Below, piece after piece: positions 21,043-34,045 of a stretch of DNA of 64,000 nt (position 1 is its first letter; each line of letters opens with the position of its first letter). The DNA is from Phymorhynchus buccinoides (Eukaryota > Mollusca > Gastropoda > Neogastropoda > Raphitomidae). Made by a program: the position numbers and the translations under genes. The notes below the pieces were generated by a model, which was not told the origin of the DNA, did not search any database, and worked only from the letters and a program-made list of their open reading frames with translations. Location of the stretch: positions 21,022,851-21,086,850 of the forward strand of contig CM065699.1 in the NCBI GenBank assembly GCA_017654935.2, written 5' to 3'.

Positions 21043-23480
21043 AGTAAAGTCAAAGTAAATTGGAATGATGGAGAGTGCAATCAAACTGACAATTATATTA
21101 AAGAAAAAATACATGATGCATTTTTAATACAAAAAGTAAAAAATGCAACAAGAAGGAGGAAAGGTGATAAACCTAGTTTATTGGATTGGATTTTAGTCAG
21201 TGACATAAACATGACCTCAGATGTTCAACATTTAGCCCCATTGGGTAAAAGCGATCATGACTTACTATACTTCCATTTATATATTCCTAGACAAGAACCA
21301 GTAAACGACCCTCACTACAAATATGATCTAAAAAATGGCAACTATACAAAAATAAGAGAAGATATGGAAAAAGTAAATTGGTCAAACATTAAATTTGAGA
21401 ATGTTAATGAAACTTAGGAAAATATTAAAAGTAAAATCCTAAATTCTATGGATATGCATATTCCCAAAATAAATGTCAATAAAACAAAAAGATACAAGCC
21501 TATATGGTTAAATGGGAAAGCTTTTAAAGCAGTAAAGAAAAAATATAATGCCTTTCAAAGATATTTAATGAGTGAGTTTGGAAACGTTTATTTGAAAAAG
21601 GTTGAAAAAGAGAAGAAAGTAAAAATAAATGCAAAAGGGAATATTTAAAATATATCAAGAAAAGAGACAAAAGTAAAAAACTTACTAGAAAGGCAAAGAA
21701 AGACTATGAGAGGAAATTAGCCAGTGAATGCAAATCTAAACCTAAATACTTTTGGAAGTATGTGCAAGAAAAACTAAAAACATCAACAGGGATAGGAACA
21801 TTGAAAAATGAAAAGGGGGAAACAGTCACAACAGATAAAGACAAAGCAAACACATTAAACTCTTTTTTTCCGAGCGTTTTCACAAGAGAAGACATTTCTA
21901 ATATTCCTAATGTAGATAGGGAATCCAAATCCAAAGGGAACACATTAATAGATATAGATATTGAGGTGGAGACAGTTAAAAAGAAACTTAAAGAACTGGA
22001 TACTTCTAAAGCTCAAGGACCTGACCAGTTACCAGCCAGAGTTCTGAAAGAGATAGCTAATGAGATAAGTGAACCATTAACTAAACTATTTAATTTGTCT
22101 TTGGAACAGGGAGAACTACCAGATGATTGGAAAAACGCAGAAGTTATAGCTATTTTTAAGAAAGGCACTAGAACAGATCCTGGAAATTATAGACCAGTAA
22201 GTTTGACATGTATAACTTGTAAGATACTTGAATCAATTATAAGGGATAAAGTTGTTCTTTATTTGAAAGAAAACAAACTATATTCAGATTGCCAGCATGG
22301 TTTTAGGCACAGAAGGTCGTGTGTTACGCAATTACTTCAAGTCATGGAAAATTTTACAAAATTGTTAGATATAGGAGAGACGATAGACATAGTGTATCTT
22401 GATTTTAAAAAGGCGTTTGATTCCGTGCCACACGAAAGATTATTACTTAAATTGTCAGCATATGGAATTGATGGTAGACTTTTACAATGGATTAGAAGCT
22501 TTTTAACAAATAGAAAACAGAAAGTAAGAGTAAGTAAATCATACTCGGAACAAGCAGAAGTAATCAGTGGTATTCCCCAAGGCAGTATTTTAGGCCCAGT
22601 CCTATTCACCATATTCATAAATGACTTGCCCAATGAAGTAAATAGTGAATGTAAGATCTTTGCTGATGACACAAAGCTATATAATACATCTGGTAATAAA
22701 GAAATACTACAGTCAGATTTACACTCTCTACAAGCATGGTCAGATAAATGGAATTTATATTTTAATGTCCAAAAATGCAAGGTAATGTACATAGGAAGGA
22801 AAAACCCTAAACATGATTATTATATGAAGCCGAACTGCACAACAAGTAAAATTAATATATGTGAAAACGAGAAAGACTTGGGAATAACTTTTGATGCAGC
22901 TTTGAAATTTGATACACATATACAGAAGGTAACCAGTAAAGATAACCAAGTAATGGGATTAATCAAAAGATCATTTGACTATCTTCATAAGGATATATTT
23001 GTTAAATTATACAAGGCTATGGTTCGACCTCGCATAGAATATGGTAACTGTATATGGCATCCTAACCTAAAAAGACAATCAATAATAATTGAAAAAGTTC
23101 AGAGAAGAGCCACAAAATTAGTTAAAGCATGTAAAAATATATCTTACGAGGAACGTTTAAATTTTCTGAAATTACCATCTTCGAAGGGAAGAAGACTTAG
23201 AGGGGACCTTATTCAAACCTATAAAATTGTACATAATCTTGATGATATAAATTTCAATGACTTTTTCATAAAATGCACAGTACACAAAACAAGAAATAGT
23301 GATGGTAAATTGTTTCTTAACAGATCAAATACTAACACCCGCAAAAACGTTTTTACTAACCGTGGAATGATCTACCAATTAACATAAAGAATGCACCTAG
23401 CATTAATGAATTCAAAAATCTTTTAGACCAAAACCCAAATTTGATAACAAAATTTAAATATTTTGATGAATAAAAAAATA
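21043..23480 (+). mobile_element. CR1/L2-like non-LTR retrotransposon, 5' truncated and inactive
   Basis: Begins inside the endonuclease domain (SLLDWILVSD … PLGKSDHDLL at 21172-21270), continues through a linker and then the reverse transcriptase. It is broken by stops at about 21415 and 21645 and by a frameshift near 23362, after which the expected WNDLP … FKNLLDQNP … FDE tail continues in another frame to the stop at 23472. An (AT)n tail follows. LINEs of this type copy their own RNA at a nicked target with the encoded endonuclease and RT; this copy cannot do so. Confidence 0.9.
21762..23387 (+). pseudogene. Reverse transcriptase part of the 21043-23480 LINE
   Basis: The longest intact piece, 541 codons, holds the whole RT domain: GPDQLPARVLKEI, NYRPVSLTC, QHGFRHRRSC, YLDFKKAFDSVPHERLLLKL (first catalytic Asp), SGIPQGSILGPVLFTIFIND, FADDTKLY (catalytic Asp pair intact), then KDLGITFD and the basic VQRRATKLVK region. 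The listed ATG is only the first in an open stretch. The last ~35 residues are out of frame, with GMIYQLT replacing the expected WNDLP continuation. Family placement in the CR1/L2 group rests on motif style, not on a search. Confidence 0.9.
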
Positions 23481-24043
23481 TATATATATATATATATAAA
23501 AAAGTAAATCAGCACAATTTATATAATTTTTGTTTTTGTTTTGAACACGGAACATTACTCAAAGTTAACGTTAACTGGTTTTGTTTCTGAGGTTCACAAA
23601 TAAAGACATTGGACACAGAAAAGCTTTATCAAAGCAAACTATTCTGCATTTCAAATGCACTAACTTTTCAGTCCTTCAGAGTACGGAGTACGGAGCTGGC
23701 TATTCACTGAGATTTTTCTTTCATGCTATATATATAATATATATATAAAAAAAAGCCATTCTCTTAAAGATTTATCTTTTATTAGTTTATTGATTTAAGA
23801 GACGCAAACCACTAAATAAATTCTGACAAGTCAAATTCATCGAGAAGGGGCGTATAAGGGCCGAGAGGCCTATGCATAGCCCTACATCACCTACCTACCT
23901 ACCTACACGCTCAATTGAAACTGATTGTCGTTTAAGATATGGATTCCAAATTTGGTTCCTATGTAGCTAGTGATAAATTTTAACGAACGATGAACTGGCC
24001 ACAAGGCCTCAACATCGAAATTATCAAGTATCAAGTATTAGGT

Positions 24044-24244
24044 TCAAGTAAGTGTAGTCAGTCGCTCTATGCTGGCTTCCAGATTCCCCACCTTTTCGTA
24101 GTTTTCCTTCCCACCCTTGCAGCACGGATTGCACACCCACTGGAAATTGCACTTGGTTTTGTCACTTAGAAATTGGTATTCACTGTCATTGATGTCAGTG
24201 CAGTCCTTGTGCAGCCAGTTCTTACAGTCATGACCAAAAAGGTT
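24044..24244 (-). pseudogene. PHD-finger fragment, probable LINE ORF1 remnant
   Basis: The minus strand reads FGHDCKNWLHKDCTDINDSE, then FQWVCNPCCKG and a short acidic/basic tail to a TGA at 24044-24046. CKNWLHKDC followed about 25 residues later by WVCNPCC matches the second half of a PHD zinc finger (C-x2-W-x-H-x2-C … W-x-C-x2-C). PHD-like fingers occur in ORF1 proteins of CR1/L2-group LINEs, which fits the many LINE remnants nearby. The upstream half with the first cysteines is not found; a host PHD exon is the alternative. Confidence 0.55.
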
Positions 24245-25289
24245 CTAAAAATCGATCCCATCGTCCGCTGAATCAACGGGAAATCCCGAACCCCAAAATA
24301 GAAGGCCATCATTATTCTCTTGAAATCTTATGAACGCCCAAAATAACCAACAGAGTCATTTAGATTATTGCCTACTTATTTCTTGTTTACAACTAATATA
24401 ATCGCCTGTTGTATAAAGCAGAACCCAGCGAACCTCTCGATTGGCGAAATCAAAATAGCGACTCGGACATGTCACGCGCATGATTCATGACGAAGTTGTT
24501 TTGATCGTGCCTAGTCAGTAGTCGGACCACGCATCCCATCCCATGTATGTTTTTCTTGTTGATCTCAAGCTGTTATGAACTATTCCAAAGTTAAACAATA
24601 CGAGATTTTAAACCCTACGCTGCATCATGCATTTACTTCAACACAAGGCACACGAAAAAGCAATTATCTAACAAATCAAAACCTTCTGCATACCACTATG
24701 ACGATAATCTCTCTGCATGCCCGATCGGCCATCTCCGTTCGGCCCTTCTGGATTGTTGTTTTCTGATGAATATTCATGAGAAAACCGGAACCAGTTTAGC
24801 TAAACTTCTTTTTGGATTGGTCGATAAAGATTGGCAACATCCCATAAAAAGTATGTGTCTGTGCCAGACCGGAGGACGTTAAGCAGACTTTCATTCCGCA
24901 TCTACAAGCCGGAATGGGTCGAAACGTAATGTTTTCTTTGGGTGAAACAGTAACACTGCATGAGCTTTGATTCAATTTCTTTAAAAAAACAGAATTCTTC
25001 AGAGGTTATTTCATTCTGTCTGTTTTATTGCTTGTTAACTAAAAATAAAATAAAAAATAAAAATTAATAATACTTTTGTTTGTTTTGTTTTGAATTTTTA
25101 AGGGGGTGTCTTCCCACATGCATGCATATATATGGGTATTTTGTGTTTGTGTGCATGCAAGTCAACCAATATTCCATGCCTATGTACCTGATTCTTCAGT
25201 CCAAATTTGTCATTGGATTTGGGATTTTTGCCCACACGGTAAGGATTACGACAATTATGTGAGCATACAGTAGTGTCTACTCTGATGCT

Positions 25290-25420
25290 TGCCTCTTTTC
25301 AACCTAACACAAATTTGCTCCCTGATGACTGATGCTTTCGTGGTCTGCGACCTGATAAGCCAGGGTGTGGCTGTGAGTTGGAATCGGAATGAGCAGTGTG
25401 GGAGCAACATGAAACAGTGT
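25290..25420 (+). mobile_element. SINE family S1, diverged copy in duplication A
   Basis: 'cctaacacaaatttgctccc', 'gtggtctgcgacctgataag', 'gtgtggctgtgagttggaat' and 'gagcagtgtgggagcaac' are a diverged version of the SINE at 37069-37309; the equivalent in copy B is at 35846-35965. Confidence 0.65.
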
Positions 25421-25423
25421 GTG

Positions 25424-25425
<2 letters not shown>

Positions 25426-25518
<93 letters not shown>
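25426..25518. repeat. (GA)n microsatellite
   Basis: About 46 GA units; the duplicate tract at 35973-36031 has about 29, a length difference since duplication. Confidence 0.95.
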
Positions 25519-25522
<4 letters not shown>

Positions 25523-26424
25523 ATGCCTGTCATTGATCTACCAGTCTATAAGAAAGGGAGGTGGGGGAAAAAGAAAAAAGAAAGGGAGGTGGGTGGGGGA
25601 GGAGTCAGGACTTAATTACGTGTGGCTCATGACTTCTGATGCACAGTGATAGAAAGCAAAGGTGGATAAAAAGAGAGGAGAGACAGAAACAGAATCCAAT
25701 AACTATATATATAGTAAGAATGAAATAGTGAGGCCAAAAGAGGAGATGACGAAATTGAACAAAGTGTAATTACTCTCTTTTTCTAATTAACTCCCCTCCA
25801 CCAAAGTTGATTACGATACCATTCACCTAGCAGTGTGTGGGTCAGAACCAAAGTGAGACAAGCAAAGCATCACATTCCAAGCTCGCCTTTATGACACTCA
25901 CCCACACAGTACACATCAACAATGGTGGAGAGGACAACATACAAACAAATCAACACATGTCCAAGAGTGGCATATATATATACTAATATAGTAATGTCCC
26001 ATATCATCTAACGATCGGGAGGACGTAAAACATTAATCTTATGACAGAAACAGAGTGACTGAGAGAGACAAAGACAAAGCAATATAGAAAGAGAGGGAGG
26101 AGGGGGGGGGGGGAGAGAGGTAAACAAGATAGTCCCAGACAAATCTTTCATTCTGATGGACAAACACCAAAATGTTTGTGTTCATCTTTATTGATTTCCA
26201 GCACATTCTGAGCTTGGTGGCTTTTTTACTCCCTCAACTATTCTATTGGTACACACACCAAACATCATTAAAATTATGTGTACCAGTAATTCATGATAGT
26301 TCACAAACCAAACATAGTTTGTGTACCAATGGCTTGTTGACATTAGCCTGTAGAAAAGGCCAATAGTAAATGAGAGCTGTACAATAAATGATATTCTACA
26401 GTATTGGAATATCATGCTACAGCT

Positions 26425-26576
26425 TTAAGGGCCAGTCACATGTCCACTAAAATCGTACGACTGTACGGTACAATTACGTGGTCTCCAAGAACAAATGTTA
26501 TTCGTGCTTCGAGATCACGTTATCGAATCGTATCGTATAATCGTGTGATTATAGCCGACGTGTGGCTGGCCCTTTA
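26425..26576. mobile_element. MITE with GGGCCAGTCACATGT ends
   Basis: Inverted ends TTAAGGGCCAGTCACATGT and ACGTGTGGCTGGCCCTTTA enclose ~150 bases. The related repeat at 56050-56372 lacks it at the equivalent site, so that copy is the empty site. In duplication B the same MITE is split by a SINE. Confidence 0.75.
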
Positions 26577-26830
26577 GTCTTTCGTGGAAGACTATGACTC
26601 GTACGAGGGGGGCCCTTGCATCGGCTCTGGTGCTGCAACCAGGGATTGGTTGGCCTTTGGGGACCTTCCCCAATGCCAACTCTCGTCCCCAAATCCCTTT
26701 GGCTGAGAGAGTGGGGATGTACCCTGGGCAAGGCATCTCCACTACAAACTAATTCTCGCCCAGCCCGCCAGAATAGTATCTACCCCCTCTGCTATCTGGC
26801 AGTCATTGTCGGAAACGACAGACAGGCAAC
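26577..26830 (+). repeat. Repeat family R3 in duplication A
   Basis: 'ggttggcctttggggacctt', 'gtggggatgtaccctgggca', 'ctctgctatctggcagtcat' and 'ggaaacgac' blocks, shared with 37429-37685 and 56050-56372. Its 5' part lies to the left of the MITE, from 'gttgacattagcctgtag' at about 26338. Confidence 0.8.
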
Positions 26831-27059
26831 AACACCACCACATATTGAAGAGAGAGATACATATTGAATAATGATAAAATTCATTTCATGTTTCTGTCTG
26901 TCTGGCCTGTTGTCCCAAACCATTGGCCGGAGACCCCTATAACCATGTTGATAAGCATCACCCAAGAAAAGGAGTGGGAGACACTTTGGACTGCTATGTT
27001 GACAACCGATATTCTGATGACCTGGGCCGTCCCAAACAAGAGGCCATAGTTTTAACCCT

Positions 27060-27770
27060 TTCACAGCCAGCCATTGTAAACTAAACACAACACAAAAATA
27101 AATGTTTGAGAATCTGAAATACAGAATGGGAATGTTGGTCAACTTACATTGGGAATGTGGATGGTAGGAAGAGAAATCCATGATAAAGATAATCAATTGA
27201 TCAAAAAAGTGATCACAAACACCAATCAAATTTTGCATAGTTTGGCACAATGTTGAAGAGAACCCATGCTGCGCATTATACACAATTATGTAAACTATAG
27301 GATGGGCTTTTTTTTAAAATTTGTTGGTTAGTTAGTCTGTTATAGTCCCCTCAACAGCTATGGTTATCTCAGGACTGTCACCGCATAAAAATCCACCATG
27401 TATAGCAAAACACAAATCCATGAATCTTAACAACGTACAAAACCTGAAAACAAAAAATGTAGTACAATTCATAACATGACACTTCCATCATTTTATACCC
27501 TATAGCTCATAAGTCCACACAGTGCTGGAAACGTGGAGCCACGCTACTCTCATTTATCGGATCCAGGTTTTAAAAAAACAGTAAAAAAGGATAACAAATA
27601 CATACTAGTAAGCTAAAATAAATTTAAAAAAATGCTATATTAGCAAATATGCACTGCAGAATGGACAACAGGTGCCCACTCAAGTGCGTAATTATCATGC
27701 ATGGATGCCAGTGTACAATATATAAAAAAACTGGCATGTCATAAATTGTAAAAAAGAAAAACGTGGAAGG
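27060..27770. other. Non-coding
   Basis: AT-rich; starts with a 20-base left end of a piggyBac-type MITE (27052-27072). Nothing else recognised. Confidence 0.45.
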
Positions 27771-27779
27771 GTTTTATAA

Positions 27780-27965
27780 AACAAAAATGCAGGTGAATGG
27801 ACCAATAAGGCAGAAAAAAGTAGACGCCAGAAAAGCAAAAAGAAGAGAAAAGGCAGAGTCAAAGAGAGTGACAGAGTAGGGGAAGTTACTAGCATAGAAC
27901 TTCCAGAAGAAGGGGGAACTATTTCTGCTGAAAGACCCCCCGGTATCCCCACAGGAGGGCCATGA
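27780..27965 (-). mobile_element. Retroposon family R2, copy 3
   Basis: Reverse complement of the 6030 copy: 'aaaggcagagtcaaagagag', 'cttccagaagaaggggga' and CCCCCGGTATCCCC blocks. Confidence 0.75.
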
Positions 27966-28047
27966 CCACATAAGCCAGCCTAAGCGGTTGCCCGCCTCCT
28001 ACGACGAGGACGTGTGGTTGGACTTTAGGAGGCTGTTGGGCTACTCT

Positions 28048-28074
28048 CCGTAAGCCCCCCCCCCCCCCCCCCCC
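28048..28074. repeat. Poly-C tract
   Basis: About 25 consecutive C. Confidence 0.95.
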
Positions 28075-28084
28075 CTGAAAGGTG

Positions 28085-29780
28085 GAAGCCCGCCGGATTT
28101 TTTTAATTTGTTGGGAAAATAAATAATAAGCTTAAGTTTACTTCTATTGCGTTCACACAGAAACTACCAAGTTGATTGCAATGGTATTTGAAGCGAAATA
28201 TGAAAGCAGTTCAAAGCAAAACTCATTTATTATACCATAATAGAGATCTGTCTTGAGGTTCTTGAATTATGCAACATCATTATGCCTTCAGTAATATTAT
28301 ACAATATTTGAAATGATCTTGATGAAACTTGGAGAAAAATGGAATGTCCAAATTTAACTTTAAAAAAACCCCACATAAACTACAATTACTTTGAGAATTT
28401 TTTTTTTTTTAAATCAACAAAACAAAATGCATAGTTGATTTTATTGATAATCAATGACAATAATAAGTCCCAACATGCATGGTGTAATTTTGCAGAGTAC
28501 TTGAAATGGATTCAAATGAACATTACTGGTAAACACATGAAGTTTTTAAAAAAATCAGGTTGAATTTGAACATGTATAATGAATTTGATGAAAACAATTT
28601 TTAATGTAGCTCAGCAGTGAAACTTTCAAAACATGGCGAAATCCAAACAATGAGTTACATGTAGTGGCCACTGCAATTAGGGTTATTAGCGCCCTTGACA
28701 GTGAGAGTTAATCCCTTGTTGGTCAGTACTGAAAAGGGCATTCACTCTTGCAAAAGGCAGCCATTTAGTGGTCTCAAATAGGGTTATTGGCGAGAGTTAT
28801 GCCCTTGTTTGGTCAGTACTCAAGCAGCTACCAAGGGCATTCACTCTAGCAAGATATGGTTGTTGCAGTATCCTATAAGGAGGAGATTTTTTTTTAAAAT
28901 GAAGACCATATCAAAACAAACAAAATATGAAACTCTCGAACACAAGTTTCCCAATCTTCTGTACAATATCAAAATTTAAAAACAACACAATCACTTCCCA
29001 AAAAAAATCACTAACTACAACAGTGAATAATGAAAAGAAATATTAATATGCTCAAACGCAATACTTCAAAAAGATTGTGGCGGTATCAAAGCCAATGAGG
29101 TTTAACCGAGGCGTGGTTACCGCTACACCTATCTGTATTGTTAAAAAAAAATCGGGACATTACTGGTGTTGCACTGCCTCCCAGCATTGCCTACAGTATT
29201 GTTCCCACCATCTTTGTATTTACAAATGTCCCATATGTGTCTGTTCCAGACCGAGAGGACGTAAACCACCATTTTTCTTCTTCTTCTTCTTCTTCTAAGA
29301 AATATTAATGATGATGATGGTTTTTAATTAATCTTAATGAATAAAAAAAAAAAAAAATTTAGACAAATGCATGCATACATGTGCAGACAGAAATCAAAGT
29401 GAGTCTCACACAACTCCATCAAACTTGACTAAACCCACTGCAGAACTGACATATATTACATAAAAAAAAAATTCTAAAAAATAAAATGAACATGCTGAAT
29501 GATGGGTAATAAAAAAGACAACATTTTTGGCAAATGAATAACAAGATGTGCCCACTCAAGTGCCCACTTTTGTTTGCTTTGTGGCTTTTTTAAATTAATG
29601 TTTATGTGTGTGGGTGTGAGTGAGTGGGTGGTCGGATGTGTGTGTGAGTACATGTGCATGGTTTGTGTGTGTGTGTGTGTGTGTGTTTAAAGGGAAATGA
29701 TTTTTCTTATGAGTTATGTGATATATTTCTTGTGATATGATACTGTCTTCTGTTGTTGTGATTTGCTCATGTGATATTAT
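28085..29780. other. AT-rich non-coding
   Basis: Two diverged ~95-base units around 28677-28775 and 28782-28860 share 'gggttattgg/agcg' and 'aagggcattcactct'. 29078-29135 repeats the 'gaggtttaaccgagg' block also present near 17613. A 'ccagaccgagaggacgtaaa' retroposon tail followed by (TTC)n is at 29246-29296. No genes. Confidence 0.45.
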
Positions 29781-29794
29781 TAAGTAATTTAGTT

Positions 29795-30092
29795 GTGTGT
29801 GTGTGTGTGGGGGGGGGGGGGGGTGAGTGTGTGTGTGTGTCTGTTTGTGGGTGGGTGTGAGAGAGAGAGAGGGGGGGGGGGGTTAAGAGAGGGAGAGAGA
29901 TGAGGGGTAGAGAGGGTAACTGTGTTGCTTTGTTGATTTTTAGCATACATTATTATAATATGATCTAGCATTTTATGATGTCTCTGTTTCTTTGCTATTG
30001 CTATTATATATATTGATTGTTCATTTTAGTTTTCTTATGTGCATTATCCTATATTAGTTTTAAACAAATGATGGTTTAAGCTTTGTGTGCAT

Positions 30093-30123
<31 letters not shown>

Positions 30124-30645
30124 GGCGAGTGAGAGAGAGAGAGGGGAGGGGGCATGGAGATTGGAGGAGGGAGGAAGGGTAGAGAGAGAGGGAGAACTAG
30201 GGTGAATGTGTGTTGATTTTAGCATACCTTTTATCATTGTTCTAGTATTCAGTATTGGTTTTTATAATCTAAACTTTGTTTTTGTGTATTATGCTTGGGA
30301 TATTATTCATTTTAATTTTGTTTTATGCATATTGTCCCATTATTACTTTATACAAATTGTTGGTTTAAGCTCTGTGTGTGTGAGAGAGAGAGAGAGGGGG
30401 GAGGGGGGGGGAGAGAGAGATTGGGGGGAGGGAGGAGGGGAGAGAGAGAGAGAGGGGGGAGAGAGAGAGAGAGAGGGAGAGAGAGAGCCAGGGTGAATGT
30501 GTGTTGACTTTAGCATACATTATTTTACATTGTTCTAGTATTCAGCATTGGCTTTTATAATCTAAACCTTGTTTTTATGTACCCCCTTTTATAAATTTTG
30601 TTTGTTGTCCTATTATTACTTTTATACAAATTGTTTGTTTAGCTA

Positions 30646-30676
<31 letters not shown>

Positions 30677-30677
30677 T

Positions 30678-30720
<43 letters not shown>

Positions 30721-30830
30721 GGGGAAAGGCATGGTTGAGGGTGGAGTTTTTGAAAAATATGTTGTGGGAAAGGGGATGGGGTGGTGTGTGTGTGTGAGGG
30801 TGGTGTGTGTGTGTGTGTTATATTGTATTG
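29795..30830 (+). repeat. ~290-bp tandem repeat rich in GT, GA and G
   Basis: Three units carry 'ttagcatacatt/cctt', 'gttctagtattcag', 'ataatctaaac', 'ttattactttatacaaattg' and 'gtttaagctctgtgtg' in order (from about 29940, 30216 and 30508). Each unit ends in GT, G and GA tracts that vary in length. Confidence 0.8.
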
Positions 30831-30984
30831 TAATTTAATTATTATGATGTATTTACTGTATATTGTCTTATTGGTATATGTGTTTTATGTGCATGCCAGA
30901 CAAATAATTTCTTTATGTTTTAAAGACAATACATATTTTGATTGATTGATTTTGATTGATTGATTGATTTGATTTCATTCCTTT

Positions 30985-33628
30985 GTCCTCTATCATGCAG
31001 GGACTTTAATTCCATGGTCCTCTATGATGCATGGACTTTCATTCCATGGTCCTCTATCATGCAGAGACTTTCATTCCATGGTCCTCTATCATGCATAGAC
31101 TTTCATTCCATAGTCCTCTATCATGCATGGACTTTCATTCCATTGTCCTCTATCATGCATGGACTTTAATTCCATGGTCCTCTAACATGCAGGGACTTTA
31201 ATTCCATGGTCCTCTAACATGCAGGGACTTTCATTCCATGGTCCTCTATCATGCATGGACTTTCATTCCATGGTCCTCTATCATGCATGGACTTTCATTC
31301 CATTGTCCTCTATCATGCATGGACTTTCATTCCATGGTCCTCTATCATGCAGGGACTTTCATTCCATGGTCCTCTATCATGCAGGGACTTTCATTCCATG
31401 GTCCTCTATCATGCATGGACTTTCATTCCATCATGGTCCTCTATCATGCATGGACTTTCATTCCATGGTCCTCTATCATGCATGGACTTTCATTCCATGG
31501 TCCTCTATCATGCATGGACTTTCATTCCATGGTCCTCTATCATGCATGGACTTTCATTCCATGGTCCTCTATCATGCATGGACTTTCATTCCATGGTCCT
31601 CTATCATGCATGGACTTTCATTCCATGGTCCTCTATCATGCAGGGACTTTCATTCCATGGTCCTCTATCATGCATGGACTTTCATTCCATGGTCCTCGAT
31701 CATGCATGGACTTTCATTCTATGGTCCTCTATCATGCATGGACTTTCATTCCATGGTCCTCTATCATGCAGGGACTTTCATTCCATGGTCCTCTATCATG
31801 CATGGACTTTCATTCCATGGTCCTCTATCATGCAGGGACTTTCATTCCATGGTCCTCTATCATGCAGGGACTTTCATTCCATGGTCCTCTATCATGCAGG
31901 GACTTTCATTCCATGGTCCTCTATCATGCATGGACTTTCATTCCATGGTCCTCTATCATGCAGGGACTTTCATTCCATGGTCCTCTATCATGCAGGGACT
32001 TTCATTCCATGGTCCTCTATCATGCATGGACTTTCATTCCATGGTCCTCTATCATGCAGGGACTTTCATTCCATGGTCCTCTATCATGCATGGACTTTCA
32101 TTCCATGGTCCTCTATCATGCATGGACTTTCATTCCATGGTTCTCTATCATGCATGGACTTTAATTCCATGGTCCGCTATCATGCATGGACTTTAATTCC
32201 ATGGTCCTCTATCATGCAGGGACTTTAATTCCATGGTCCTCTATCATGCAGGGACTTTAATTCCATGGTCCTCTATCATGCATGGACTTTCATTCCATGG
32301 TTCTCTACCATACAGGGACTTTCATTCTATAATCCTCTATCATGCATGGACTTTCATTCCTTGGTCCTTTATCATGCATGGACTTTCATTCCATGGTCAT
32401 CTGTCATGCAGGGACTTTAATTCTATAATCCTCTATCATGCATGGACTTTCATTCCATGGTCCTTTATCATTCAGGGACTTTCATTCCCAGTCCTCTATC
32501 ATGCATGGACTTTCATTCCATGGTCCTCTATCATGCATGGACTTTCATTCCATGGTCCTCTCATGCAGGGACTTTCATTCCATGGTCCTCTCATGCAGGG
32601 ACTTTCATTCCATGGTCCTCTACCATGCATGGACTTTCATTCCATGGTCCTCTACCATGCATGGACTTTCTATCATGTAGGAATTTTCATTCCATGGTCC
32701 TCTATCATGCAGGGATTTTCATTTCTTGGTCCTCTATCATGCTGGGACTTTCATTCCATGGTCCTCTATCATGCATGGACTTTCATTCCATGGTCCTCTA
32801 TCATGCATGGACTTTCATTCCATGGTCCTCTATCATGCATGGACTTTCATTCCATGGTCCTCTATCATGCAGGGACTTTCATTCCATGGTCCTCTGTCAT
32901 GCATGGACTTTCATTCCATGGTCCTCTATCATGCATGGACTTTCATTCCATGGTCCTCTATCATGCAGGGACTTTCATTCCTTGGTCCTCTATCATGCAT
33001 GGACTTTCATTCCATGGTCCTCTATCATGCAGGGACTTTCATTCCATGGTCCTCTATCATGCATGGACTTTCATTCCATGGTCCTCTATCATGCAGGGAC
33101 TTTCATTCCATGGTCCTCTATCATGCAGGGACTTTCATTCCTTGGTCCTCTATCATGCAGGGACTTTCATTCCATGGTCCTCTATCATGCAGGGACTTTC
33201 ATTCCATGGTCCTCTATCATGCATGGACTTTCATTCCATGGTCCTCTATCATGCAGGGACTTTCATTCCATGGTCCTCTATCATGCAGGGACTTTCATTC
33301 CATGGTCCTCTATCATGCATGGACTTTCATTCCATGGTCCTCTATCATGCAGGGACTTTCATTCCTTGGTCCTCTATCATGCAGGGACTTTCATTCCATG
33401 GTCTTCTATCATGCAGGGACTTTCATTCCATGGTCCTCTATCATGCATGGACTTTCATTCCTTGGTCCTCTATCATGCAGGGACTTTCATTCCATGGTCC
33501 TCTATCATGCAGGGACTTTCATTCCATGGTCCTCTATCATGCATGGACTTTCATTCCTTGGTCCTCTATCATGCATGGACTTTCATTCCATGGTCCTCTA
33601 TGATGCATGGACTTTCATTCCATGGTCC
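30985..33628 (+). repeat. 32-bp minisatellite, block 1 (~82 units)
   Basis: Unit of 32 bases around CATGGTCCTCTATCATGCAG then GGACTTTCATTC. Two unit types alternate irregularly (ATGCATGG and ATGCAGGG), and CCTTGG variants become common towards the right. A few indels (e.g. 31430, 32490, 32560) shift phase. The unit has no stop codon in any plus-strand frame, so all three frames stay open for hundreds of codons. As 32 is not a multiple of 3, the encoded 32-residue repeat is merely three units read through. I treat the open frames as non-genic. Confidence 0.97.
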
Positions 33629-33639
33629 TATCATGATTT

Positions 33640-33668
33640 TTCAGTGTGTGTTCTTGTGTTGTGCCTTT

Positions 33669-33735
<67 letters not shown>

Positions 33736-34045
33736 ATCAAAATCAAAGTCAATTTTTTAAATTTTCAGATGGTACATTGAATAAGCAATGTGTGTGTGTG
33801 TATGTTGTAAAGTTTCACAGATTATTTTTTTTAAATTATTTGCAGTATTCAGTTTTAATGCTTCAAATGTTTTTGACCATGTTTTACTTTGCGTGTTGTT
33901 TGTGTGTGTATCTGTGACAGCTTCCAAATTTCCCTTTTTATTATTTTAAAAGGACAATAAATGTGATTGATTGATTGATTGATGATTGATTGATTGATTA
34001 AGCGTATTAACTTTGTAGTAAACAATGCAAGAACTATCAGTTAGG
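33640..34045 (+). repeat. Spacer between minisatellite blocks, with (GT)n and (TGAT)n
   Basis: 'ttcttgtgttgtgcctttgg', (GT)n at 33669-33734, 'ttttcagatggtacattgaa', then 'aaggacaataaatgtgattg' and a (TGAT)n run at 33966-34000. The first half is repeated after block 2 (34773-34920), and the (TGAT)n run resembles the one just before block 1 (30943-30975). Confidence 0.85.

Larger units (their letters stand above)
24743..27053 (+). repeat. Segmental duplication, copy A
   Basis: Matches 35350-38093 in the same orientation almost base for base, from 'cccttctggattgttgtt' to 'cccaaacaagaggcca'. Copy A has about 55 extra bases near 24832-24890 ('gtctgtgccagaccggagga' block) and a longer GA tract. 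It lacks the SINE (37069-37309), the MITE (37795-37977) and about 90 bases near 36857-36945 found in copy B. Confidence 0.95.

Noticed and set aside
21043..23480. Active autonomous LINE
   Set aside because: The RT motifs are intact, but the 5' half is truncated and there are two stops and a C-terminal frameshift.
31219..33917. Open frames of up to 491 codons with a 32-residue repeat
   Set aside because: They result from a stop-free 32-bp minisatellite unit; all three frames are open equally, and codon usage and variation do not follow any one frame.
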